A stretch of DNA of 64,000 nt from Halostella litorea (GTDB lineage: Archaea; Halobacteriota; Halobacteria; Halobacteriales; Natronoarchaeaceae). Both the position numbers and the translations under genes were made by a program. Position 1 is the stretch's first letter. Each line of letters begins with the position of its first letter. The notes beneath the pieces were generated by a model that was given only the letters and a program-made list of their open reading frames with translations, was not told the origin of the DNA and searched no databases. This document shows, piece by piece, positions 18,799 to 26,774 of this stretch. The stretch covers positions 175,223 through 239,222 of the forward strand of contig NZ_ML214300.1 in the NCBI RefSeq assembly GCF_004785955.1. Reading direction: 5' to 3'.

Positions 18799-18848
18799 GT
18801 GGGTCTACCGCCTACTGTAATACTGCCGATAATTAAGCGTTCCGGCGG
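18799..18848 (-). promoter_or_regulatory. Promoter block shared by both zinc-ribbon paralogues (copy 2)
   Basis: Near-identical to 17504-17556, with the TATA-like GCTTAAT and the AGTATTACAG element in the same order and distance from the mini-ORF start. It is divergent from the Pth2 promoter (TATA-like GGCTAAAGG near 18866). Confidence 0.5.
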
Positions 18849-18896
18849 CCCCGGGCGATAGTCAGGGCTAAAGGCGCTGCCCCGCACGTACGAGCC

Positions 18897-19235
18897 ATGA
18901 AGCAGGCCATCGTCGCCCGCACCGACATCGGCATGGGGCAGGGGAAACTCGCCGCGCAGGTCGCCCACGCGTCGCTGTCGGCCTACGAGGACGCCGACAG
19001 CAGGACGCAGTCGGAGTGGAAGGGCAGCGGCCAGAAGAAGGTCGTCCTGAAGGCAGACGGCGAGTCCCAGATCTTCGAACTCGCCGACGTGGCGGAGCGC
19101 GAGGGCCTCCCGCACGCGGTCGTCCGCGACGCCGGGCACACGCAACTCGACCCGGGGACCGTCACGGCGCTGGCCGTCGGTCCCGGACACGAGCGCGTCG
19201 TCGACGAGGTGACCGGCGACCTCTCGCTGTTCTGA
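18897..19235 (+). CDS. pth2: Peptidyl-tRNA hydrolase, archaeal type 2
   Basis: The 112-residue protein is a full-length Pth2: [30 protein letters not shown] at the N-terminus (shown as [10 protein letters not shown] then [14 protein letters not shown]), KVVLKADGE, and the C-terminal [18 protein letters not shown]. It frees tRNA from stalled peptidyl-tRNA. A TATA-like element about 27 nt before the ATG gives a leaderless start. The stop overlaps the truD start (TGATG), so the two tRNA-related genes form an operon. Confidence 0.95.
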   Translation: MKQAIVARTDIGMGQGKLAAQVAHASLSAYEDADSRTQSEWKGSGQKKVVLKADGESQIFELADVAEREGLPHAVVRDAGHTQLDPGTVTALAVGPGHERVVDEVTGDLSLF

Positions 19236-20557
19236 TGCGCCCGGCACACCCCCGCGAGCGCGAAGTCGGGATGGCGTACTACGTCAGCGACGCGGACGGC
19301 ACGGGCGGCCGCCTCCGCGAGGCCGACGGCGACTTCCGGGTCCGGGAACTGGAACGGTTCGACGCGGAGCCGGTCGACGCCGACCCCGGATCGTACAACC
19401 ACCTCGTCCTGCGCGTCACGCTGTCGGGCTGGGACACGAACGACTTCGCGAAGCGGCTGTCGGACGCGCTGGGGATCAGCCGCGAGCGCGTCGCCTGGGC
19501 CGGCACCAAGGACAAGTACGCCGTCACGACCCAGCTGTTCAGCGTCGCCGGGGTCGACCCTGACGACCTCCCCGACGTCCGGGACGCCGACGTGGAGGTG
19601 GTCGGCCGCGCCGGACGGTCGATCGAGTTCGGCGACCTCGCTGGCAACGAGTTCGAGATAGCCGTCACCGACCCGGCGGCCCCGGACAACGCCGAAGCGG
19701 TCGCCGACGACCTCCGGGCGTTCGGCGGCGGCACGGCCGCCGCCCCCAACTTCTTCGGTCAGCAGCGGTTCGGCAGCAAGCGGCCGGTCACCCACGAGGT
19801 CGGCCTCCGCGTCGTCCGCGAGGACTGGGCGGGCGCGGTGATGGCGTACCTCGGCAACCCCCGCGAGAGCGAGCCGGAGGGAACCCGGGAAGCCCGGGAG
19901 TTCGTCGAGGAGACGCGCGACTGGGCGGCCGCTCTGGAGCGGTTTCCCCGCCGCCTCGGCTACGAGCGCTCAATGCTCCACGCGCTCGTCGAGACGGGCG
20001 GGACGGAGCCGGCGGACTTCCGGGCGGCGCTGGAGGAGGTCCCGTCGAACCTCCAGCGGCTGTTCGTCCACGCCGCGCAGTCGTACGCGTTCAACCGGAT
20101 CCTGAGCGAGCGCCTCGACCGGGGGCTCCCGTTCGACCGCCCCGTCGAAGGGGACGTGGTCTGCTTCGCGGACACGGACGCGCCGGACGGGCTCGCGCTC
20201 CCCGACACCGACCGCCTCCAGCGCGTCACCGCGGACCGCGTCGATACCGTCGCCCGCCACTGCGAGCGCGGCCGTGCGTTCGTCACCGCGCCGCTGGTCG
20301 GCACCGAAACGGACCTCGGCGACGGCGAGCCGGGCGATATCGAGCGCGCCGTCCTCGACGACCTGAACCTCTCGCCGGGCGACTTCGACCTCCCGGGGGA
20401 GTTCGGGTCGACGGGGACGCGGCGGGCCGTGCTGGTCCGCACGGACCTGTCCGTCGAGCGCGACCCGCTCCGTTTCTCCTTCACCCTCCCGAAGGGGTCC
20501 TACGCCACGGTGATTCTGCGGGAGTTCCTCAAATGTGACCCGCTGGACCTGGGGTGA
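19235..20557 (+). CDS. truD: tRNA pseudouridine(13) synthase TruD
   Basis: A 440-residue TruD with the catalytic Asp93 in [13 protein letters not shown], the FGQQRFG motif typical of the family and the inserted TruD domain (about 170-330). It makes pseudouridine at position 13 of tRNA. The start ATG at 19235 shares its A with the TGA of pth2. The reading frame is intact, and the length fits archaeal TruD. Confidence 0.95.
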   Translation: MRPAHPREREVGMAYYVSDADGTGGRLREADGDFRVRELERFDAEPVDADPGSYNHLVLRVTLSGWDTNDFAKRLSDALGISRERVAWAGTKDKYAVTTQLFSVAGVDPDDLPDVRDADVEVVGRAGRSIEFGDLAGNEFEIAVTDPAAPDNAEAVADDLRAFGGGTAAAPNFFGQQRFGSKRPVTHEVGLRVVREDWAGAVMAYLGNPRESEPEGTREAREFVEETRDWAAALERFPRRLGYERSMLHALVETGGTEPADFRAALEEVPSNLQRLFVHAAQSYAFNRILSERLDRGLPFDRPVEGDVVCFADTDAPDGLALPDTDRLQRVTADRVDTVARHCERGRAFVTAPLVGTETDLGDGEPGDIERAVLDDLNLSPGDFDLPGEFGSTGTRRAVLVRTDLSVERDPLRFSFTLPKGSYATVILREFLKCDPLDLG

Positions 20558-20657
20558 GGCTGCGCGACGACCCGTCAGCGCCGTCCAGTCGCGGATGGGT
20601 CAAACGCCCGTCGTACCTTCCACGAAGTATATGCTCGAACGGGACGGACGAGCCACC

Positions 20658-21611
20658 ATGCGACGACGCCGTCTCCTGCGAGCCCTCCCCGCGGCCGCCG
20701 TCGCCGCGACCGCCGGCTGCGGCGCCGCCGGCGGGTTCGGCGGCGACGACCCGACGAGCGGCTCCACGGAGCGCACCGCGACGGACGAACCAGCCGACGA
20801 ACCGGACCCGGGGGCGTTCCCACCCGGCGAAGCCGACGACGTAACGCGCGTCGTCTGGTACGGCAACGCCGGCGACGACCGGATGTCCCTCGAACCCTCG
20901 TCGAGCGAGGGGAGCCTCCCCGCCGAGTTCTCGTTCGCGCTGGAGAACACGTCCGAAACGACGTTCAACTCGAACTTCCACTCGTGGCTCCTGGCCAAGC
21001 AGGTCGGCGACCGGTGGTACCGCGTCGCGCCGCGGTACGTGCCCCAGCCGCTGATGACGCTGCCGCCGGGCGAGCGCCACCGGTGGCACCTCTCGGTCGA
21101 CGGCGAACACCCCAACCCGATACGGGCCTTCTCGGGCGGTACCGAGGAGGTGTCGGTGAGCGGCCTCGGCGGCGGCATCTACGCGTTCGCCATCGACGGC
21201 TGGTTTGAGGATCGGAACCACGAGGACAAGACCGCCTTCGCCGCCCGGATCGAACTCGGCGGCGACGAGATCAGGCCCGTCCCCTCCGCCGCCGTCGAGG
21301 GCACTTCCCGCGACGGAAGCGTAGTGACGGTGCGGGCGGAGGGGTACAACGAGGACAGCGAGGATGCCCGCCCGGCGACGTACGTCCTGCGGCGGGTCGA
21401 CGGGGCGTTCGCCGACGCCCGGCGGTTGATCCCCGAGCAGGTCGTCCGGCGGTGGCCCCTCAACGACGCGCTGGCCCACGTCGGGCCCGACGTCGACGAG
21501 GTGCGGATCGAGGCGAAGACGGCCACACACCCGCCGTTCGGCGTGCAGGAGGACGCGCCGCCGATCCGGTACCGCGGCGGGACGTTCGCGGTGAGCGCGA
21601 CCGAACGCTGA
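20658..21611 (+). CDS. Tat-type lipoprotein of unknown function
   Basis: The 317-residue product starts MRRRRLLRALPAAAVAATAGC, a Tat signal with lipobox TAGC, followed by a Gly/Asp/Thr-rich linker. The mature part is beta-rich with a segment DPGAFPPGEADDVTRVVWYGNAG, then a FALENTSETTFNSNFHSW motif suggesting an immunoglobulin-like fold of the type seen in intracellular proteinase inhibitor or FxLYD-like domains. No catalytic motif is seen. The ATG at 20658 has a TATA-like AAGTATATGC 28 nt upstream. The lipid anchor would place it on the outer face of the membrane. Confidence 0.75.
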   Translation: MRRRRLLRALPAAAVAATAGCGAAGGFGGDDPTSGSTERTATDEPADEPDPGAFPPGEADDVTRVVWYGNAGDDRMSLEPSSSEGSLPAEFSFALENTSETTFNSNFHSWLLAKQVGDRWYRVAPRYVPQPLMTLPPGERHRWHLSVDGEHPNPIRAFSGGTEEVSVSGLGGGIYAFAIDGWFEDRNHEDKTAFAARIELGGDEIRPVPSAAVEGTSRDGSVVTVRAEGYNEDSEDARPATYVLRRVDGAFADARRLIPEQVVRRWPLNDALAHVGPDVDEVRIEAKTATHPPFGVQEDAPPIRYRGGTFAVSATER

Positions 21612-21663
21612 GCGGAGCCGACGGGGTGAACGTTTACGTACGAAGCCGCGGCCACCCCGCGGC

Positions 21664-21996
21664 GTGGTCGACGTACCGACGGCGAAGCGGGCGCTCGCGG
21701 CGCTGGCGCGTGGCGAGCGCGCCGGGGACCGCGAGGTGGTCCGACGCGCGTCCGCCGCGACCGAGGACGTAGCGCACGCCGCGGCGTTCGTCGAGACGGT
21801 GGGGCTCGACAGGTTGCGGGAGGCGGTCCGGGACGCGTCCGACCGGCGGATGCGCCGCCGCGGCGCCCGCGCGCTCGCGGAGTTCGAACGGTTTCGACGG
21901 GCGGCACACGGCGACGGGGACGGCCGCCCCCGCGACGGCAGCGACCGCGCTCGCGGAACCGATATAAGACCCGATCGCCAAGGTCGTGACACATGA
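21664..21996 (+). CDS. Small helical protein upstream of mre11, function unknown
   Basis: A 110-residue protein from GTG 21664 with a TATA-like GTTTACG about 30 nt upstream. The first 80 residues are Ala/Arg-rich helices (VPTAKRALAALARGERAG, EAVRDASDRRMRRRGARAL). The tail is short, charged and probably disordered. Its stop overlaps the mre11 ATG (ATGA), so translation of the two may be coupled. That placement suggests a role with Mre11-Rad50, but nothing in the sequence names it. Confidence 0.65.
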   Translation: MVDVPTAKRALAALARGERAGDREVVRRASAATEDVAHAAAFVETVGLDRLREAVRDASDRRMRRRGARALAEFERFRRAAHGDGDGRPRDGSDRARGTDIRPDRQGRDT

Positions 21997-23327
21997 CACG
22001 GGTGATCCACACGGGCGACACCCACGTTGGGTACCAGCAGTACCACTCGCCCGAGCGCCGCCGGGACTTCCTGCGGGCCTTCGAGCAGGTGCTTTCCGAC
22101 GCCCGCGAGGACGACGTCGACGCCGTCGTCCACGCCGGGGACCTGTTCCACGACCGCCGCCCCGACCTCCGGGACCTCCAGGGCACCGTCGCGGCGCTGC
22201 GCTCGCTCCGGGACGCCGGGATTCCCTTCCTCGCCGTCGTCGGCAACCACGAGGGCAAGCGCGACGGGCAGTGGCTCGACCTCTTCGAGGACCTCGGGCT
22301 GGCGACGCGGCTGGGCGACGCGCCGCACGTCGTCGGCGACACCGCGTTCTACGGGCTTGACTACGTCCCCGAGTCCCGCCGCGACGACCTCGACTACGAC
22401 TTCGAACCGCACGACGCCGACCACGCCGCGCTGGTCGCCCACGGCCTGTTCGAGCCGTTCGGCTACGCCGACTGGGACACCGAGCGCGTGCTGACGGAGG
22501 CGTCTGTCGACTTCGACGCGATGCTGCTCGGCGACAACCACCACCCCGACCGCGCCGAAGTGGCGGACACGTGGGTGACGTACTGCGGGTCGACCGAGCG
22601 CGCGAGCGGGAGCGAACGCGAGGACCGCGGCTACAACATCGTCCGCTTCGGCGACGAGGCCGGCTCCGGCGGCGTCTCGATCACCCGCCGCGGCCTCGAC
22701 GCCACCCGCGACTTCGCGTTCGTCGACGTGGACCTCGCGGACGGCGAGGGCGTCGAGCGCGTCCGCGAGCAGGTGCGCCAGCACGACCTGGAGGACGCCG
22801 TGGTGCTGGTCACGATAGACGGCGACGGCGAGCCGATCACCCCGGCCGCGGTCGAGGAGTTCGCGGCCGAACAGGGCGCGCTCGTCGCCCGGGTCAACGA
22901 CCGGCGCGACCGCGAGACGGAGGAGGCCGAGACGTCTGTCTCCTTCGCCGACCCGGACGACGCCGTCCGCGAGCGCGTCCGCGAACTCGGCATCAGCGAG
23001 GCAGCCCGCGACATCGACGAGACGGTGCGGGCGAGCAAGGTGGCCGACTCGAACGTCCGCGAGGAGGCGTCCCGCCGCGTCCGCGACCTGATCGACGGGG
23101 ACCCGGCGGCGTTCGATCGGGTCCCCGACGAGGACGACGGGGGTGACGGGGCTGCGGACGACACCGCGGCCGAGCGCGACGGTTCGACCGACGGCGACGA
23201 GGCGGCCCGGCCCGAACAGGCGGACGACGCGACGAGCGGGAGCGACGACGGGGCCGCGGCCGACGCGGACGCCGACGAGGCGGTCGCGGACGGCGACGGC
23301 CAGGCGTCGATGGAGGAGTACCTGTGA
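21993..23327 (+). CDS. mre11: DNA double-strand break repair nuclease Mre11
   Basis: The 444-residue protein has the phosphoesterase motifs HTGDTHVGYQQ (6-16), HAGDLFHDRR, VGNHEG and AHGLFE, and a GDNHHPD segment in place of a classic GHxH. It is the Mn-dependent nuclease of the Mre11-Rad50 complex in recombination. The last 75 residues are acidic and low in complexity, and end MEEYL. It has its own TATA-like GATATAAGA 28 nt before the ATG, inside the preceding gene, and its stop overlaps the rad50 GTG. Confidence 0.95.
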   Translation: MTRVIHTGDTHVGYQQYHSPERRRDFLRAFEQVLSDAREDDVDAVVHAGDLFHDRRPDLRDLQGTVAALRSLRDAGIPFLAVVGNHEGKRDGQWLDLFEDLGLATRLGDAPHVVGDTAFYGLDYVPESRRDDLDYDFEPHDADHAALVAHGLFEPFGYADWDTERVLTEASVDFDAMLLGDNHHPDRAEVADTWVTYCGSTERASGSEREDRGYNIVRFGDEAGSGGVSITRRGLDATRDFAFVDVDLADGEGVERVREQVRQHDLEDAVVLVTIDGDGEPITPAAVEEFAAEQGALVARVNDRRDRETEEAETSVSFADPDDAVRERVRELGISEAARDIDETVRASKVADSNVREEASRRVRDLIDGDPAAFDRVPDEDDGGDGAADDTAAERDGSTDGDEAARPEQADDATSGSDDGAAADADADEAVADGDGQASMEEYL

Positions 23328-25990
23328 AGTTCGAGCGCGTCCGCCTCCGGAACTTCAAGTGCTACGGCGACGCCGAACTCCGGCTCGACCCCGGCGTGAC
23401 CGTGATCCACGGCGTCAACGGCAGCGGGAAGTCCTCGCTGCTGGAGGCCTGCTTCTTCGCGCTGTACGGGTCGAAGGCCCTCGACGACCGCACCCTGGAG
23501 GACGTGATCACAAACGGCGAGGAGGAGACGGAGGTCGAACTCGACTTCACGCACGACGGCGGCAGCTACTCCATCGAGCGCCGCGTGCGGCTGTCGGGTG
23601 ACCGCGCCCAGACGGCGACGTGCGTCCTCGAAACCCCCGACGGCACCGTCGAGGGCGCGCGGGCGGTGCGAAGCGAGGTCGCGTCGCTGTTGCGGATGGA
23701 CAACGAGGCGTTCGTCAACTGCGCGTACGTCCGGCAGGGCGAGGTGAACAAGCTCATCCACGCGTCGCCAAGCGACCGGCAGGACATGATCGACGACCTG
23801 CTCCAGCTCGGCAAGTTAGAGGAGTACCGCGAGCGGGCCAGCGAGGCTCGCCTCGGCGTCGACGACGTGCTCGGCGAGCTGCGGGGCGAGCTCTCCGGGC
23901 TGGAGGAGCGGATCGAGTCCAAGGAGGCGAAGGACCTGCCGGCGCGGCTCAACGAACTGGAGACCGAGCGCAACGAGGTGGTCGCCGACGTAGAGCGCTT
24001 CGAGGACCAGCAGGCGCAGGCCGAGGAGTCGCTGGCCGACGCGAAGGAGGTACTCGCGGAACACGAGGAGAAACGCGCGGAGCTCGAAACCGTCGAGGCC
24101 GACATCGAGGACCTGCGCGAGGCCATTGCGGAGACGGAGGGGGAACGCGACGACCTCAAGGAGCGGCTCGCCGAGGAGCGCGAACGGCGCGAGGCGGCCC
24201 GCGAGGAGGGCGACGAGTTCCTCGCGGAGACCGACCTCGCCGAGGCGGACCCGGCGGGCATCGACGACCGGCTGGCCGAACTTGACGCCGACGACGAGGC
24301 GCTCCGCGACGACCTGGAGTCGATCCGCGTGGAGATAAACGACCGCGAGAACGAGGCCGAGACGCTCCGCGAGCGGGCCGACGAGCTGGAGGGCGAGGCC
24401 GACGAGAAGCGCGAGCGGGCCGGCGAACTCGCGGCCGAGATCGAGGAGGCCGAGGCCGCGGTCGCCGACCGGCGCGAGAAGGTCGCCGAGATCGACGACG
24501 AGATCGAGACGAAACGGGCGGCCTTCGACGACGCGCCGGTCGCGTTCGGCGAGGCCGAGGCGCACCTCGCCGAACTGGAGGCCGAGCGCGACGAACTGCG
24601 CGACGAGCGTCAGGAGGTGACGGCGACGCTCTCGGCCAAGCGCGACCGGCTCGACGAGGCCGAGTCGCTGCTCGACGAGGGGAAATGCCCCGAGTGCGGC
24701 CAGCCAGTCGAGGGCTCGCCCCACGTCGAGTCGATCGACGACCTCCGGGAGGCGGTCGCGGCGCTGGAGACCGAGCGCGACGATCTGCAGGAGGAGATCG
24801 CGGCGCTCGACGAGGCCGTCGAGCGCGCCGAGGCGCTCGTCGAGGCCGAGGCCACGGTCGAGCGGCTGGAGGAGAACCGCTCGAACGTGGAGCAGTTGCT
24901 CTCGGAGAAGGAGACGCAGGTCGCGGAGAAGCGGGAGCTCCGCGACGACCTGCGGGAGGAGGCCGACGAGCTGGCGGCGGAAGCCGACGGGAAGCGCGAG
25001 GCCGCGGCGGCGAAGGCCGAAGCGGCCGACGAGAAGCGCGAGGAGATCGCCGAGATAAACAAGCGACGCGGCGAGATCCGCGAGCGGGAGGATCGTCTGG
25101 AGTCGCTCCGCGCGGCTGTCGAGACGGTCGCGGACGCCGAGGACGCGATCGCGGACCTCCGGGGGAAGCGCGAGAGCAAGGCCGAGCTCAACGACGAGCG
25201 CCGCGAGCGGCTGGCGGAGAAACGCGAGCGCAAGCGGGAGCTCGCCGACGCCGTCGACGAGGAGCGCGTCGAGGCGGCCCGGGCCGAGAAGGAGCGCGCC
25301 GAGAACTACCTGGCCGACGTCGAGGAGAAGCTGTCGGAGCTCCGCGAGCGGCGCGACGAACTCGGAAGCCAGATCGGCGGCGTGGAGAACGAACTCGACG
25401 AACTCGACGAGCTGCGGGAGAAGCGCGAATCCCTGGAGGAGCGCCGCGAGCGCCTGGCGAGCTTATACGACGAGACCGAGCGCCTCCAGGAGATGTACGG
25501 CGACCTCCGCGCGGAACTGCGCCAGCGCAACGTCGAGACGTTAGAGCGGATGGTCAACGAGACGTTCGACCTGGTCTACCAGAACGACTCGTACGCGCGC
25601 ATCGAACTGGACGGCGAGTACGAGCTGACGGTGTATCAGAAGGACGGCGAGGCGCTGGAACCGGAACAGCTCTCGGGCGGCGAGCGCGCGCTGTTCAACC
25701 TGAGCCTGCGCTGTGCGATCTACCGCCTGCTGTCCGAGGGGATCGAGGGGACCGCGCCGATGCCGCCGCTCATCCTCGACGAGCCGACGGTGTTTCTCGA
25801 CTCCGGCCACGTCTCCCAGCTGGTCGAACTCATCGAGTCGATGCGGGACCTGGGCGTCGAGCAGATCATCGTCGTCAGCCACGACGACGAACTCGTCGGC
25901 GCGGCCGACGACGTCGTCCGGGTCGAGAAGGACGCGACGAGCAACCGGTCGTCGGTGGCGCGGGAGCGGCGGGCGCTCCCGCTGGACTGA
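23324..25990 (+). CDS. rad50: DNA double-strand break repair ATPase Rad50
   Basis: An 888-residue SMC-like ATPase. Walker A GVNGSGKSS is at 30-38, and two long acidic coiled-coil arms flank the zinc-hook CPEC at 455-458. The signature LSGGERALFNLSLRCA lies near 783, followed by Walker B LILDEPTVFLD and the D-loop. It partners Mre11 from the overlapping upstream gene. GTG start with GTGA overlap. The coiled coil is very rich in Glu/Arg/Ala, so other frames here look open. Confidence 0.96.
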   Translation: MKFERVRLRNFKCYGDAELRLDPGVTVIHGVNGSGKSSLLEACFFALYGSKALDDRTLEDVITNGEEETEVELDFTHDGGSYSIERRVRLSGDRAQTATCVLETPDGTVEGARAVRSEVASLLRMDNEAFVNCAYVRQGEVNKLIHASPSDRQDMIDDLLQLGKLEEYRERASEARLGVDDVLGELRGELSGLEERIESKEAKDLPARLNELETERNEVVADVERFEDQQAQAEESLADAKEVLAEHEEKRAELETVEADIEDLREAIAETEGERDDLKERLAEERERREAAREEGDEFLAETDLAEADPAGIDDRLAELDADDEALRDDLESIRVEINDRENEAETLRERADELEGEADEKRERAGELAAEIEEAEAAVADRREKVAEIDDEIETKRAAFDDAPVAFGEAEAHLAELEAERDELRDERQEVTATLSAKRDRLDEAESLLDEGKCPECGQPVEGSPHVESIDDLREAVAALETERDDLQEEIAALDEAVERAEALVEAEATVERLEENRSNVEQLLSEKETQVAEKRELRDDLREEADELAAEADGKREAAAAKAEAADEKREEIAEINKRRGEIREREDRLESLRAAVETVADAEDAIADLRGKRESKAELNDERRERLAEKRERKRELADAVDEERVEAARAEKERAENYLADVEEKLSELRERRDELGSQIGGVENELDELDELREKRESLEERRERLASLYDETERLQEMYGDLRAELRQRNVETLERMVNETFDLVYQNDSYARIELDGEYELTVYQKDGEALEPEQLSGGERALFNLSLRCAIYRLLSEGIEGTAPMPPLILDEPTVFLDSGHVSQLVELIESMRDLGVEQIIVVSHDDELVGAADDVVRVEKDATSNRSSVARERRALPLD

Positions 25991-26009
25991 CCCGGCGGGC
26001 GGCGTTGAG

Positions 26010-26438
26010 TCAGTCGCCGCCCCGGAGCGCGTCGAGCGCCTCGGCCGCGGTTTCGGTCGCGGCGTAGCCGCGCTCGCCGCCGACGCGAGCCTCCTCGACC
26101 AGCCCGGCGGCGCGGAACTCCGCGAGCAGGCCGTGCAGGTCGCTCTCGCAGAGGTCGTACGCGCCGAGGAGGTCGCGGATGGCGACCGGGCCGCGGTCCG
26201 CCAGTTCGGCGAGCAGCCCCAGCGATCGGTCGTCGTGGGCCGCGGCGACGACGCGCCGGACGGCGGGCGGGACGCCGGCCGCCGCGGTTTCGAGCGGCGA
26301 AACGTCGTCAAGGGGTGCGATGGCGTCGTTATCGACGTAGCGCTCCTCCCCGGTGGCGGGGTCGCGGACGAGGCTGCTCTCGGCCGACTGCTTGACCAGC
26401 AGGTAGCGGTCGCCGGACTCGTCGCGAACTGTTCGCAT
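26010..26438 (-). CDS. Small winged-helix-like haloarchaeal protein (DUF7346-like)
   Basis: The 142-residue protein begins MRTVRDESGDRYLLVKQSAESSLVRDP, with a short beta-rich N-terminal part. A C-terminal winged-helix-like region follows (GLLAELADRGPVAIRDLLGAYDLCESDLHGLLAEFRAAGLVE). The family is common and uncharacterised in haloarchaea. A regulatory or DNA-binding role is likely from the fold alone. I chose ATG 26438, with a TATA-like GCCTAACC about 27 nt upstream, over the longer frame to 26669, whose extension is the shadow of the neighbouring small gene. Confidence 0.7.
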   Translation of the reverse strand: MRTVRDESGDRYLLVKQSAESSLVRDPATGEERYVDNDAIAPLDDVSPLETAAAGVPPAVRRVVAAAHDDRSLGLLAELADRGPVAIRDLLGAYDLCESDLHGLLAEFRAAGLVEEARVGGERGYAATETAAEALDALRGGD

Positions 26439-26482
26439 GAACTGAGGGTTGGTCGGTCCCGCGGTTAGGCGTTGCGGGACGG

Positions 26483-26656
26483 TCAGACCTGCTCGCGCAG
26501 CGACAGCGTCTTCGACGTCTCGAGCCACGCGAGCGGGTTCTCCGCGTCGTAAAACACGACGCCCCCCTCGGTCTCGTAGGCCTCGACCGAGTCGATACCG
26601 TCCGGTTCGGGCAGGTCCCGGCTGTGCTCGCCGTGAGCGCTCGCGTGGTCGGTCAT
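26483..26656 (-). CDS. 57-residue haloarchaeal protein (DUF7331-like)
   Basis: The peptide begins MTDHASAHGEHSRD and contains VEAYETEGGVVFYDAENPLAWL, a small beta motif seen in short conserved haloarchaeal proteins found next to DUF7346-like genes. The start ATG at 26656 is placed by a TATA-like AAATATAAC about 25 nt upstream; an ATG at 26674 lies too close to that box. The gap to the next gene on the strand is 44 nt. Function unknown. Confidence 0.65.
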   Translation of the reverse strand: MTDHASAHGEHSRDLPEPDGIDSVEAYETEGGVVFYDAENPLAWLETSKTLSLREQV

Positions 26657-26774
26657 CGTTGTGCTCCAACCCATGTTATATTTTCACACACTAAATGTCT
26701 TGTTGCTGGCGCGGTGTCACGTCCGCCGACCGGGTAACCCAGACGTTTTTATCGGCGGGTGCCAACCGGCGTCC

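Noticed and set aside
20529-22784. A 751-codon minus-strand frame opposite the lipoprotein and mre11 genes
   Set aside because: Arg/Val-rich shadow with no motif, crossing three well-supported genes.
23324-25990. Tandem repeats in rad50 DNA (GAG/CGC-rich)
   Set aside because: They reflect the Glu/Arg/Ala coiled-coil codons, not a separate repeat element.
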